A stretch of DNA of 64,000 bases, taken from NCBI RefSeq assembly GCF_000355765.4, contig NZ_CP021106.3:1707137-1771136 (forward strand), read 5' to 3'. Below the pieces are notes generated by a model. That model was not told the origin of the DNA, did not search any database, and was given only the letters and a program-made list of their open reading frames with translations. Origin of the DNA: Nitrosospira lacus. GTDB taxonomy: Bacteria; Pseudomonadota; Gammaproteobacteria; Burkholderiales; Nitrosomonadaceae. Numbering within the stretch: the first letter of the stretch is position 1; the number at the start of each line of letters is the position of its first letter. Position numbers and translations under genes: made by a program. This document shows, piece after piece, positions 39,776 through 49,226 of this stretch.

Positions 39776-41089
39776 GTGGCCAGCTATAAATTTGCATCAG
39801 CTAAGAGCTCTTCACAAATAAATGACATTTGGAAAGAGAGAAAGGATTTCCTTGTTCACGTTATGCTGATCGTGGCATTAATAGCCGGTTATTTGTCACT
39901 ATCGCCTGTGGCGAGCGCAACGGATGTCAAGCTCCCAAGCGGGCCCAGGTTCGCAATCGATGATACCAGGTGGATGACGGTGGGCATGGGTTTCCGCGGT
40001 TCGGGCATATGGTCCGAAAACCGGGCAACCGACAGTTTCAGGAATGATTTCAGCATCGACAATGCGCGGGTGTATTTAAACGGGCAGGTTCACCAGTATG
40101 TCAAATTCGAGCTCAATACGGAATGTTTTTTCTGTAACAACACCAGCTCGACGGATAATCCCAAGATGTCCTACAACATCCTGGACGCTATCGGGAAGGT
40201 GGAGATAAACCGGTATGTGAATATCTGGGGCGGCCGCATGCTGGTCCCCACGGAGCGGGGCGAATTGAGCGGCCCTTTTTTCCAGGCGACGCATGATGCC
40301 TTCAAGACACCGTTTTTTCCTCAGGACTTCAGCGTTAAATTTGGCAGCAACGGCGCGGGCCGCTATGGCCGTGACGACGGCGGCACCTTCTGGGGCAGCG
40401 TCGAACCGGGCTTCATCAAGGGTACGCTGGGTTATGCGGTCGGCGTATACCGGGGGTTGCAGTCATCCACCACGGTCGGACCCAACCAGGGAAATGATGT
40501 AACGTGGGCCGGACGTTTCACCTACAATTTTCTAAACCCGGAAAAGAATCCGGGTTACTACACCAGCAGCACCTATTTTGGCAAGGCGGGAGACATCCTG
40601 GCGCTTGCGTTCGGGGCAAATTACCAGAAAAATGGCGCGGGCTCGTTCGCCAATCGCAGTGATTTCCTTGGCCTGGTTGGCGACCTTCTGTTCGAAAAAG
40701 TCTTGCCGAAGAATATGGGTGTAGCCACGGTAAACGCGGAATACAAGCAGTTCTACGCTAATTATTCTTCCCAGGCTTTTGCCGATCCGGGGTGTTTTTG
40801 CGTATTCGATGGAAAATCCTGGACGGTTACCGGGCTTTATCTGATACCGGTCAAGGTCGGTATCGGGAAATTCCAGCCGTATGGCAGATTCACCAGTATT
40901 CAACCTAATCACAGCAGTAACCGGGAGGAGATCGAGGGGGGCGTGAATTACATCATCGATGGCTTCAATGCGCGCATATCTGCGTATTATCAGCATGGGG
41001 ACCTCTTCACTAAAGGTTTGAATTATGCACCGGGGGTGATAGGCGACAAGGTGGATGTATTCAAACTATCGTTTCAGTTGCAGATGTAA
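39776..41089 (+). CDS. Outer-membrane porin-like beta-barrel protein
   Basis: 437 residues from GTG 39776, with AGGAGGGGGG ~10 bases upstream. A long N-terminus leads into a signal segment (VALIAGYLSLSPVASA). The mature protein shows alternating beta-strand patterns ending in an aromatic-alternating LSFQLQM, as in porins of the phosphate-selective O/P type. Two cysteine pairs (TECFFCNN, GCFCVF) are unusual for a porin. It lies ~110 bases upstream of ureD on the same strand, so a role in urea or metal-ion entry is an inference. AT-rich promoter region upstream. Confidence 0.7.
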   Translation: MASYKFASAKSSSQINDIWKERKDFLVHVMLIVALIAGYLSLSPVASATDVKLPSGPRFAIDDTRWMTVGMGFRGSGIWSENRATDSFRNDFSIDNARVYLNGQVHQYVKFELNTECFFCNNTSSTDNPKMSYNILDAIGKVEINRYVNIWGGRMLVPTERGELSGPFFQATHDAFKTPFFPQDFSVKFGSNGAGRYGRDDGGTFWGSVEPGFIKGTLGYAVGVYRGLQSSTTVGPNQGNDVTWAGRFTYNFLNPEKNPGYYTSSTYFGKAGDILALAFGANYQKNGAGSFANRSDFLGLVGDLLFEKVLPKNMGVATVNAEYKQFYANYSSQAFADPGCFCVFDGKSWTVTGLYLIPVKVGIGKFQPYGRFTSIQPNHSSNREEIEGGVNYIIDGFNARISAYYQHGDLFTKGLNYAPGVIGDKVDVFKLSFQLQM

Positions 41090-41201
41090 TGCTTGTGAAT
41101 GGACGGGGCCCGCACTGGTCTGGTTATAGGAGACGTCCCTTGATCAAAATAGGGTGATTATGAAAACTTCTTTTAGAAGCAATGAATAACAAACAAAAAA
41201 A

Positions 41202-42140
41202 ATGCATCCCACAATTCTCGCTGATTTAGCTGCCAAGCGGGACTCTGCCGCCGTGGTTCGTCGAATCTATCCGGTCCAGCACCCCTCCAATCCGGCGCCC
41301 GGATTGCCTCAAGCATGTCTTGAAGCAAGACTGTCTCTCGCTTTTGCGGAAGATGGCGGCACGACCCGATTGGTGGGGAGGGATCATTTCGGCCCGTTGC
41401 TGGTGCAGAAACCCTTTTATCCCGACGGCCGGGATCTCTGTCAGGCCGTCATCATTCATCCGCCTGCCGGCGTAGTAGGTGGAGACAAACTGGATATTGC
41501 CGTCAAGGTGGGCGCGGCGGCGAAGGCGCAAATCACGACTCCCGGTGCAGCCAAATGGTATAAGGCCAACGGTCATGTTTCGCGCCAGAATATAAAGCTC
41601 GAAGTAGGCGCCGGGGGCGTGCTTGAGTGGGTACCGCAGGAAACTATTTTTTTCGATGACGTGAATGTGGTGCTTGATCATCAAGTCATGCTGGAGAAGA
41701 ACGCGAGCTATATCGGCTGCGAGATTTTATGCTTCGGCCGGACCGCCTCCGGCGAGTCCTTCACAAAGGGACAGATTAAGCAACACATCGGCATTCGCCA
41801 CGATGGCAAGTTGATCTGGTTCGAGCAACTCCGCTTGTCAGGTGGCAGTGCGGCAATGAAAAGTCCTTTGGTACTTGCCGGCAACACCGTCTGCTCCACC
41901 CTGATCGCCGTGGGAAAAGCCGTGTCCCCCACAATCCTGGATACTGTGCGCAAGGAGGCGGGTGCCATTGCGAATGGCGCCGGTCATCTCGGTATTTCGC
42001 AGTTGAAACCGGTCGTGGTTGCACGTTACCAGGGGAATTCGAGCGAGACGGCGCGGCGGATCATGCTGCATATTTGGGGTCTACTGCGTCCCCAGATGCT
42101 GGGCCGTGAGGCAATGGTTCCGCGCATGTGGAATACATAA
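41202..42140 (+). CDS. ureD: Urease accessory protein UreD
   Basis: 312 residues with LSLAFAEDGGTTRLVGRDHFGPLLVQKPFYPDG, IIHPPAGVVGGDKLDI, QITTPGAAKWYK and LEWVPQETIFFDDV, all family landmarks. UreD is the scaffold that binds apo-urease and recruits UreF and UreG for nickel insertion. First gene of the ureDABCEFG operon. Start codon ATG after an A-rich stretch with no clear Shine-Dalgarno. Confidence 0.96.
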   Translation: MHPTILADLAAKRDSAAVVRRIYPVQHPSNPAPGLPQACLEARLSLAFAEDGGTTRLVGRDHFGPLLVQKPFYPDGRDLCQAVIIHPPAGVVGGDKLDIAVKVGAAAKAQITTPGAAKWYKANGHVSRQNIKLEVGAGGVLEWVPQETIFFDDVNVVLDHQVMLEKNASYIGCEILCFGRTASGESFTKGQIKQHIGIRHDGKLIWFEQLRLSGGSAAMKSPLVLAGNTVCSTLIAVGKAVSPTILDTVRKEAGAIANGAGHLGISQLKPVVVARYQGNSSETARRIMLHIWGLLRPQMLGREAMVPRMWNT

Positions 42141-42257
42141 AGGCTCATCACCAAATCGGCAGGGGGTTTGGGTTCCGGAAAGAGATAAGCGTCAGGTTGG
42201 CTGCAGGTCACAGTATTGAAGAAGCGAAACGATTGTTAATTTACCGAGGAGGAAATA

Positions 42258-42560
42258 ATGGACCTTACACCAAGAGAGAAGGACAAGCTGCAGATATTCA
42301 CCGCCGGATTGTTGGCGGAACGGCGCAAGGCACGCGGCCTGAAGCTCAACTATCCGGAAGCGGTGGCACTGATCACCTGTGCGGTGCTGGAGGGTGCGCG
42401 CGACGGCCATTCTGTTGCGGAACTGATGGCGGAAGGCACGCGCGTCCTGAGCCGGGGAGAGGTGATGGAAGGTGTTCCCGAGATGATCCCGGATATTCAG
42501 GTGGAGGCGACATTTCCCGACGGCACCAAGCTGGTGACGGTTCACAACCCCATTCCCTAA
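42258..42560 (+). CDS. ureA: Urease gamma subunit UreA
   Basis: 100 residues: [39 protein letters not shown], the standard gamma-subunit sequence and length. GAGGAGG lies just before the ATG. Structural subunit of the (alpha-beta-gamma)3 enzyme. The 118 bases between ureD and ureA show no gene. Confidence 0.98.
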   Translation: MDLTPREKDKLQIFTAGLLAERRKARGLKLNYPEAVALITCAVLEGARDGHSVAELMAEGTRVLSRGEVMEGVPEMIPDIQVEATFPDGTKLVTVHNPIP

Positions 42561-42573
42561 TCAGGAGATCATG

Positions 42574-42897
42574 ATGGCAAGAACACCCTTAATTCCAGGC
42601 GAAATATTCGTGAAGTCCGGCGACATCGAATTGAACGCAGGCAGAAATACCAAATCGCTCAAGGTTTCCAATGGCGGCGACCGGCCCATACAGATCGGTT
42701 CACACTTTCATTTTTACGAAGTCAATTCCGCAATGAACTTCGACCGCGAGGCCGCCTACGGCATGCGCTTGAATATCATGGCGGGAACGGCGATACGTTT
42801 CGAGCCGGGCCAGGAGCGCACCGTCGAACTGGTTGAGCTGGGTGGCGACCGTACGGTATACGGATTTAATCAGAAAGTGATGGGCAAGCTGAAATAA
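42574..42897 (+). CDS. ureB: Urease beta subunit UreB
   Basis: 107 residues beginning [24 protein letters not shown], with [12 protein letters not shown] and [15 protein letters not shown], as in all UreB. ATG 42574 is favoured over 42571 because of spacing from AGGAG. Separate UreA and UreB are normal for proteobacteria (fused in Helicobacter). Confidence 0.97.
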   Translation: MARTPLIPGEIFVKSGDIELNAGRNTKSLKVSNGGDRPIQIGSHFHFYEVNSAMNFDREAAYGMRLNIMAGTAIRFEPGQERTVELVELGGDRTVYGFNQKVMGKLK

Positions 42898-42932
42898 CAG
42901 CGCACCGCCAATAACCTACAGAGGAGCAGAAA

Positions 42933-44639
42933 ATGACTTTTAAAATTTCCCGTCAGACATATGTCGAAATGATGGGGCCCACTACCGGCGACCGTGTTCG
43001 CCTGGCCGACACGGAACTTTTTATTGAAATCGAAAAGGATTTCACCACCTATGGCGAAGAAGTCAAGTTCGGCGGTGGCAAGGTGATCCGCGACGGCATG
43101 GGCCAATCCCAGCGCAACCATGCCGATGTAATGGATACCGTGATCACGAATGCCGTCATCATTGACCACTGGGGCATCGTCAAGGCCGATGTCGGCCTGA
43201 AAGGCGGCAAGATTGCCGCCATTGGCAAGGCCGGAAACCCTGATATCCAGCCTAACGTTACCATGGCTATCGGTGCCGCGACCGAGATTATCGCTGGCGA
43301 AGGATCCATTCTCACCGCGGGCGGCATCGACAGCCACATCCACTTCATCTGCCCTCAGCAGGCCGAAGACGCAATGATGAATGGGACTACCACCATGCTG
43401 GGTGGCGGCACAGGTCCCGCAGTGGGCACGGCGGCGACTACCTGCACACCGGGCCCCTGGCATATCCATTCCATGCTGCATGCTTCCGACGGCATGGTGA
43501 TGAATACCGGTTTCTTCGGCAAAGGCAATGTCAGCCTGCCGACCCCGAATGAAGAACAGATTCTGGCCGGTGCGTGCGGACTGAAGCTGCACGAAGACTG
43601 GGGTACCACCTATGCCACCATCGACAACTGCCTGGCCGTGGCGGACAAATACGATGTTCAGGTGGCCATCCATACCGATACCATCAACGAGGGCGGGTAT
43701 CTTGAGAATACCATCGCCGCCATGAAGGATCGCACTATCCACACGTTCCACACCGAAGGCGCGGGCGGCGGCCATGCGCCGGACATCATGAAAGTGGTGG
43801 GCCTGGAAAACGTGCTGCCATCCTCCACCAATCCGACGCGTCCGTATACCGTCAACACGCTGGATGAGCACCTGGACATGCTGATGGTATGCCATCACCT
43901 GCATGCCAACATCCCGGAGGATCTCGCATTCGCCGAGTCGCGCATCCGCAAGGAAACGATCGCGGCCGAGGACATTCTGCACGACATGGGCGCGATCTCG
44001 ATGATGTCATCGGATTCGCAGGCCATGGGGCGCATCGGAGAAGTCGTGCTGCGCACCTGGCAAACCGCGCACAAAATGAAGATACAGCGCGGCGCATTGC
44101 AGGAAGACACCTCGCGCAATGATAATTTCCGTGTCAAGCGTTATATTGCCAAGTACACCATCAATCCGGCCATCACACACGGCGTCTCGCACGTGATTGG
44201 TTCGGTGGAGACGGGCAAGTATGCCGACCTTGTCCTGTGGCGGCCGGCATTCTTTGGCGTCAAGCCGTCCATGATCCTGAAAGGCGGAATGATCACGGCA
44301 GCCCTGATGGGCGACCCCAACGCCTCCATTCCGACCCCGCAGCCGGTGCACTATCGGTACATGTTCGGCGGGTACGGCAGCGCCATCAAAACATCATGCT
44401 TCACGTTTACCTCGCAGGCGGCCCTTGACGCGGGGCTGGTGGATCAACTGAAACTGGACAAGAACCTGATCGCGGTCAAGGATACCCGCCATCTGCGCAA
44501 GAAGGACATGATCCATAATGGCGCCACCCCCAAGATGGAAATTGATCCGGAAACCTATGAAGTCCGGGCGGACGGACAGCTGCTGACCTGTGGCGCGGAA
44601 GATGTGCTGCCGATGGCGCAACGCTACTTTTTGTTCTAA
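42933..44639 (+). CDS. ureC: Urease alpha (catalytic) subunit UreC
   Basis: 568 residues. Nickel ligands: HIHFICPQQ (His-x-His), the Lys that becomes carbamylated in GLKLHEDWG (near residue 218), further His in AIHTDTINE and [13 protein letters not shown], and an Asp late in the protein. The mobile-flap region [22 protein letters not shown] carries the catalytic His. It hydrolyses urea to ammonia and carbamate. In an ammonia oxidiser this supplies both energy substrate and CO2. Confidence 0.98.
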   Translation: MTFKISRQTYVEMMGPTTGDRVRLADTELFIEIEKDFTTYGEEVKFGGGKVIRDGMGQSQRNHADVMDTVITNAVIIDHWGIVKADVGLKGGKIAAIGKAGNPDIQPNVTMAIGAATEIIAGEGSILTAGGIDSHIHFICPQQAEDAMMNGTTTMLGGGTGPAVGTAATTCTPGPWHIHSMLHASDGMVMNTGFFGKGNVSLPTPNEEQILAGACGLKLHEDWGTTYATIDNCLAVADKYDVQVAIHTDTINEGGYLENTIAAMKDRTIHTFHTEGAGGGHAPDIMKVVGLENVLPSSTNPTRPYTVNTLDEHLDMLMVCHHLHANIPEDLAFAESRIRKETIAAEDILHDMGAISMMSSDSQAMGRIGEVVLRTWQTAHKMKIQRGALQEDTSRNDNFRVKRYIAKYTINPAITHGVSHVIGSVETGKYADLVLWRPAFFGVKPSMILKGGMITAALMGDPNASIPTPQPVHYRYMFGGYGSAIKTSCFTFTSQAALDAGLVDQLKLDKNLIAVKDTRHLRKKDMIHNGATPKMEIDPETYEVRADGQLLTCGAEDVLPMAQRYFLF

Positions 44640-44644
44640 GCCAT

Positions 44645-45202
44645 ATGTTCACTTTAAACGCCAAGATAGCGCATGCGGACGTGATCTCCGCACGGCTCAT
44701 ACTCCCTTACGAGCTGCGCGAGAACAGCCGCCTGCGCACCACGCTGGAGTCGGGTGAGGAAGTCGCCATTTTTACCGCGCGAGGCACCGTATTGCGCAAT
44801 AACGATTTACTCAAAGGCGATGATGGCCGGGTGGTGCAAATCGTCGCGGCGGACGAGCCCACCTACCGGATTACCTGTCCTTCTCCGCACGACCTGTTGC
44901 GTTGCGCATTTCACCTTGGCAATCGTCATACGCAGACGCAGGTGGGGGAAGGTTTTCTGCGTATCTGCCAGGACAGCGTGCTGAAGGAAATGCTGGAGGG
45001 TTTAGGGGCGAGCGTGGTGGAAGAAAGTGCGCAGTTTGAACCGGAAGCAGGTGCCTACAGCGGCGGGGGCCATCATCACGCTGATGAGGATCATCATGGG
45101 CATTCACATGATCATCCACATGGCCATTCGCATGGTCACGGTCCACTGGCTCCCATCCCGGTGCATCAGAAGATTCATCGTGCGACCGACTCGAAGCTGT
45201 AG
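44645..45202 (+). CDS. ureE: Urease nickel metallochaperone UreE
   Basis: 185 residues. The N-terminal peptide-binding domain and the metal-binding domain (CAFHLGNRHTQTQVGEGFLRI) are followed by a histidine-rich tail (~145-175: HHHADEDHHGHSHDHPHGHS). The tail is much richer in His than that of minimal UreE proteins and should store or buffer nickel. UreE hands Ni2+ to UreG. The start is 5 bases after the ureC stop. Confidence 0.96.
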   Translation: MFTLNAKIAHADVISARLILPYELRENSRLRTTLESGEEVAIFTARGTVLRNNDLLKGDDGRVVQIVAADEPTYRITCPSPHDLLRCAFHLGNRHTQTQVGEGFLRICQDSVLKEMLEGLGASVVEESAQFEPEAGAYSGGGHHHADEDHHGHSHDHPHGHSHGHGPLAPIPVHQKIHRATDSKL

Positions 45203-45214
45203 CAGGGGATGACA

Positions 45215-45892
45215 ATGCATAGCACAGCTCTCCTTCGTTTGCTGCAGCTCGCAAGTCCGTCGCTGCCCATCGGCGCATATACGTATTCACAGGGATTGGA
45301 AGCGGCTATCGAAGCGGGCATGATCAAGGACGAGGGTTCGGCCCGTGCCTGTATCACCGAGTTGTTGAGTGTCGCCGCTGACTTTGAAGCGCCGGTATTG
45401 TGGCGACTGCTGAAGGCTTTTTCGGCACGAGACGGGGCGGCGGTTACGCGGTGGACGGAATGCTTCGCGGCCGCCCGCGATACCGCCGAGTTTCGCGCGG
45501 AAACCATACAGATGGGATATTCGCTGGGAAAGCTGGTGATCGAGTTGAAGATTGCGGACGACTCGTTGCTGAATATTCTGTCGAGCCAGCCCGAAATACC
45601 GCTGCCTACCGCGTTTGCCTGCGCCGCGGAGGCACTGGCCGTGCCGCATGAAGCCGCATTGCTTGGGCTGTTGTTCTCCATGATAGAAAATCAGGTGCTG
45701 GCGTGCGTGAAATCCGTTCCGCTAGGGCAGGTTTCGGGCCAGCGATTGCTGCTTTCGTTGCATCCTGCGCTGGAAGCCGCCGCAAGCCATGCCCAGCGGC
45801 TGGAGGATGACGAATTATGCAATTGGGCGCCAGGGCTGTCCTTGTTGTCCATGCAGCATGAAGTGCAATACAGCCGGATATATCGGTCCTGA
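45215..45892 (+). CDS. ureF: Urease accessory protein UreF
   Basis: 225 residues: LLQLASPSLPIGAYTYSQGLEAAIE is the family N-terminus, with later PLPTAFACAAEALAVP and LPLGQVSGQRLL-like segment (VPLGQVSGQRLLLSL). UreF gates UreG GTPase activity in the UreDFG complex. ATG 45215 is placed 6 bases after AGGGG; ATG 45209 is an alternative. Confidence 0.95.
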   Translation: MHSTALLRLLQLASPSLPIGAYTYSQGLEAAIEAGMIKDEGSARACITELLSVAADFEAPVLWRLLKAFSARDGAAVTRWTECFAAARDTAEFRAETIQMGYSLGKLVIELKIADDSLLNILSSQPEIPLPTAFACAAEALAVPHEAALLGLLFSMIENQVLACVKSVPLGQVSGQRLLLSLHPALEAAASHAQRLEDDELCNWAPGLSLLSMQHEVQYSRIYRS

Positions 45893-45931
45893 ATTGTTTT
45901 GTCCGAAACAAAATTATTGACTGGAAATAAA

Positions 45932-46585
45932 ATGCAAAAATCATCTAATCCCTTGCGTGTCGGAATAGGCGGGCCTGTCGGTTCAGGAAAAACGGCTTTA
46001 TGCGAAGCGCTAAGTAAAAAAATGCGTGACCGCTATGAAATGGCTGTCATTACCAACGATATCTATACCAAGGAGGATATGGAAATCCTGTTGCGCGCCC
46101 AGGCGCTGCCCGCCGAGCGCCTGATGGGTGTCGAAACCGGTGGCTGCCCGCACACCGCCATCAGAGAGGATGCATCGATAAACCTGGAAGCCATTGCGCG
46201 CATGACCAAGGATTTCCCCAACCTGGATCTCATTCTGGTTGAATCCGGCGGTGACAATCTCGCATCGACCTTCAGTCCCGAGCTTTCCGACCTTACCATC
46301 TATGTCATCGATGTTGCCGCGGGCGAGAAGATACCGCGCAAGGGGGGGCCCGGCATCACGCGTTCCGCGCTGCTGGTCATCAACAAGATCGATCTGGCGC
46401 CCTATGTGGGGGCCAGTCTGGAAGTCATGGCGCGCGATGCGAAGCGGATGCGCGGCGAGCGCCCGTTTGTGTTTACCAATTTGCATACCGGCGAGGGTGT
46501 AGACCAGATTGTCGACTTCATCGTAAAACAGGGATTACTGGATGAAGTTAAAGCGCAGCAGTCGCACAGCCATGCAAACCCTTAG
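45932..46585 (+). CDS. ureG: Urease accessory GTPase UreG
   Basis: 217 residues from ATG 45932. P-loop [17 protein letters not shown], the nickel-binding GGCPHT (Cys-Pro-His), [17 protein letters not shown] and the guanine motif INKIDLA are all present. GTP hydrolysis drives nickel insertion. An upstream TTG (45899) would add 11 residues. Last gene of the urease operon. Confidence 0.98.
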   Translation: MQKSSNPLRVGIGGPVGSGKTALCEALSKKMRDRYEMAVITNDIYTKEDMEILLRAQALPAERLMGVETGGCPHTAIREDASINLEAIARMTKDFPNLDLILVESGGDNLASTFSPELSDLTIYVIDVAAGEKIPRKGGPGITRSALLVINKIDLAPYVGASLEVMARDAKRMRGERPFVFTNLHTGEGVDQIVDFIVKQGLLDEVKAQQSHSHANP

Positions 46586-46711
46586 ATTTTTCCTCGCGGA
46601 GGATTTCGGAAAGATCAGGTTTTTCAATCGAATTACCAGGATGATCGTACTTTCTGAATAGCCACGACACTAAAAAAATCCCTCATAAAAAAAGAGCTGG
46701 AGGTAATTATA

Positions 46712-47671
46712 ATGGAATGGTCATTAACGATAGACAAGGCAATGCCCCGCCCATTACGAGTAATCCTGAGAGGAGTGGGCCAGGTATTTTTCTGCTGTAA
46801 TGCGGTGACGGGGCTTATCTTCCTGGTGGCGCTTTTTATTGGAGGGGTAACGGCGGGAGCAGCGGCGACGGTGGGAGTAATAAGCAGTACCGTGGCAGCT
46901 TATCTCCTCGGTTTTTCCGAAGATGATATCGATGCGGGATTGTATGGATTCAATGGCACGCTGGTCGGTCCCTGCCTGTTTCTGTTTCTGGAGAATTCTC
47001 CCCAGCTCTGGTTGTATGTGGTGCTTGCCTCGGTCCTGTCAAGTGTCGTCCTGGCAGCCCTGATGAAAATTCTCGGGCCCTACAAGATTCCCGCTTCGAC
47101 GTCTCCCTTTGTTCTGACCTGCTGGATGTTCCTGGTCGCGGTCTACGCGTTCGACAGTTTTTCACGGGGGCCCGTCTTGCCGCATCCGGGCACGCCGGCC
47201 GTGGTAACGGATGCCGTGGCGATTCCGGCGGACATGTGGTTTACCGCCCTCAGCAAAGGGGTCGCCGAGGTGATGTTCGCGGACAGCGTCATTGTCGGCA
47301 TTCTGTTTTTAACCGGTATTGCCATCGTGTCCTTGCGGGGTGCGCTGATGGCTGTGGGTGGCACCGTGATCGGGGTTGTTCTCCCCATGCTGCTGGGAGC
47401 GAACCAGGGCATGATCGAGATGGGGCTCTATTCATTCAACCCGGTTCTGACCATGATGGCGGTGGGATGGGTTTTTCTGAAACCCGACGGCAGAAGCGCG
47501 GTCCTGGCGGTTCTGGCGGGTGTTCTAACGGTGGTGTGCCAGGCTGGCTTGGCCAGTTTTCTGGCGCCGATCGGGCTGCCTACCCTTACATTTCCATTTG
47601 TTCTTACGATGTGGATGTTTCTGTTTGCGGCAGGAATGTCTAAATACTGGTCCCATCCGGCGGCTGAATAA
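46712..47671 (+). CDS. Urea transporter (UT/Yut family channel)
   Basis: 319 residues, ~10 membrane helices arranged as an internal duplication. The two urea-channel signature motifs are present: PASTSPFVLTCWMFL and LPTLTFPFVLTMWMFL; LVGPCLFLF and the repeated LYGFNGTLVG/LYSFNPVLTM segments mark the two halves. It passes urea across the inner membrane toward urease. GGAGG precedes the ATG. It lies 126 bases after ureG. Confidence 0.94.
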   Translation: MEWSLTIDKAMPRPLRVILRGVGQVFFCCNAVTGLIFLVALFIGGVTAGAAATVGVISSTVAAYLLGFSEDDIDAGLYGFNGTLVGPCLFLFLENSPQLWLYVVLASVLSSVVLAALMKILGPYKIPASTSPFVLTCWMFLVAVYAFDSFSRGPVLPHPGTPAVVTDAVAIPADMWFTALSKGVAEVMFADSVIVGILFLTGIAIVSLRGALMAVGGTVIGVVLPMLLGANQGMIEMGLYSFNPVLTMMAVGWVFLKPDGRSAVLAVLAGVLTVVCQAGLASFLAPIGLPTLTFPFVLTMWMFLFAAGMSKYWSHPAAE

Positions 47672-47715
47672 GGCCGGTTATGGCTCGATCACGTGCCGCC
47701 GGATCTTCGGTCAGG

Positions 47716-47733
47716 CCGGGTTTAACAACCCGG
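47716..47733 (+). terminator. Hairpin after the urea transporter gene
   Basis: CCGGGTT and AACCCGG are perfect 7-base arms with loop TAAC, 45 bases after the stop. Further GC-rich complementary pieces flank it (GATCCGGCCGG). No T-run, so termination is tentative. Confidence 0.4.
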
Positions 47734-47843
47734 ACGGTGATCCGGCCGGTAACGGGCCCATCAGGCTTGACAGCGTCTCTCGCTCCAGCGGTCAACGACA
47801 TTCCAAGTCAACGCCGGATGGATGATGAGTTCCCGGGAGAAAA

Positions 47844-48596
47844 TCAGATCAACTCAACTCTTCCGGTTTTAAGGCTATACACGCCGCCAACCACAAGAAG
47901 TTTCTTGTCCGCCACTAATTTACTCAAAATTGGTGGTTGTTTTCTCAGCTTGTCCATGTTGCGGATGACATTCATTTTAATTGCGTTGTCATAACGGTTG
48001 CCTGGCATGCCTTTCGCTGCTCTGACAGCGGGCAACAATGCACTTGCCATGGTTTGAATGTGCCCGGGAAACTGCTCATTTTTATCGAGGGCATTGATGG
48101 CAGCCCTGACAGCCCCACAGCTTTCATGACCGAGCACCATGATCAGCGGCGTATGTAATACAGCTGCCGCATACTCTAGCGTAGCTACAAAGTCAGTGGT
48201 TAAATAATTGCCGGCGACGCGCGCCACAAACAGATCGCCGCGCTGCTCATCAAAGCAAAATTCAGGACTGACTCTTGAATCGGAGCAACTTAAAATACAG
48301 GCATAGGGGTTCTGTCCGGAAACCAGGGCCGCGCGGTCTTCGCTGAAATCCAAGGGTGTGGATTTTCCGGCGACATAACGCTCATTGCCTTCCACCAGCC
48401 TGTCCAACGCCTCATCAGGCGTCATTATGTTTTCCGGAAGGGGTGGATGATGCCTAGTGTTTGCGGCGAAAGCCGTTCTCCCAGCTGTTCCGGCAATACC
48501 TGCAGCGAGAGCGGAGGCCGCTGCCAGCCTCAGAAAACGGCGCTTGCCAGGGTCCTGCTCGGGTTTTTCATTTTTTTGATCACATTGTTCGCACAT
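47844..48596 (-). CDS. Tat-exported beta-class carbonic anhydrase
   Basis: 250 residues. The N-terminus has a twin-arginine signal (GKRRFLRLAAASALAAGIAG, ending near RTAFAA), so the enzyme should be periplasmic. Beta-class zinc ligands and catalytic dyad: CSDSRVSPE (Cys, Asp-Arg) and GHESCGAV (His, Cys). It interconverts CO2 and bicarbonate. Start 48596 has no good Shine-Dalgarno; it is chosen because the Tat motif follows it. It lies 28 bases after nikR copy 2 on the same strand, opposite to the urea genes. A link to urea-derived CO2 and pH handling is an inference. Confidence 0.9.
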   Translation of the reverse strand: MCEQCDQKNEKPEQDPGKRRFLRLAAASALAAGIAGTAGRTAFAANTRHHPPLPENIMTPDEALDRLVEGNERYVAGKSTPLDFSEDRAALVSGQNPYACILSCSDSRVSPEFCFDEQRGDLFVARVAGNYLTTDFVATLEYAAAVLHTPLIMVLGHESCGAVRAAINALDKNEQFPGHIQTMASALLPAVRAAKGMPGNRYDNAIKMNVIRNMDKLRKQPPILSKLVADKKLLVVGGVYSLKTGRVELI

Positions 48597-48624
48597 ATCA
48601 AAAACGCATCGTAGCGGCCGGCAA

Positions 48625-49086
48625 TCAGGTAAGAGGGTTGCTGTGGATATGTAATGTGGATGCAGGGGAGTGTTGCGCTTGCGTGATTTCCACTGGCACC
48701 AGGTGTAATTTGCCATGCCGTACACCGCGCGTGGCCATGACAAGATTGGCAAAGTTTCTTACGCTTGGAGTCGGGCCGCGCAGGATGATTACCTCGAGAC
48801 AGTTATCATGATCCATGTGCACATGCATGCTGGATAGCGTAAGGTCGTGATGATTATGCTGCGCCGACGTGATGCGGCGGGCCAGATCGCTTTCGTGATG
48901 ATCGTAAATATAGCTGAGCGTGCCGACGCAGTAACCTTCATTCCATTCCTTCAGGCGCTCGGCTTCCAGCTTTTCACGTATCAGGTCGCGCATTGCCTCC
49001 GAGCGGTTGGTGTAACCGCGCGCGTGCATCAGCTCGTCAAATTGCTCGGAGAGCTGGTTATCCAGTGATATGGTAAGGCGTTCCAT
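48625..49086 (-). CDS. nikR: Nickel-responsive regulator NikR, copy 2
   Basis: 153 residues, same length and design as copy 1: ribbon-helix-helix (MERLTISLDNQLSEQFDELM, NRSEAMRDLIREKL) and ACT domain with the nickel ligands in HHES and HVHMDHDNCLEV. The two copies differ mainly at residues 39-50 and at the C-terminus, so both probably sense nickel but may prefer different operators. It lies between a TonB-dependent receptor and a carbonic anhydrase gene on the same strand. A NikR-type palindrome lies at 51544-51570. Confidence 0.93.
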   Translation of the reverse strand: MERLTISLDNQLSEQFDELMHARGYTNRSEAMRDLIREKLEAERLKEWNEGYCVGTLSYIYDHHESDLARRITSAQHNHHDLTLSSMHVHMDHDNCLEVIILRGPTPSVRNFANLVMATRGVRHGKLHLVPVEITQAQHSPASTLHIHSNPLT

Positions 49087-49226
49087 ATACGTCGCTCGCT
49101 GGGTGGTGTTAACTTTATCAGCATATCACAGGATCGGGTACGGGATACGGCTTCATGGATTCCGGACGCCTGGAAGCGGTCCCAAACGATATGTGGTTCG
49201 AAGAAGCGCGGTGGCAGTCTCCGGAA

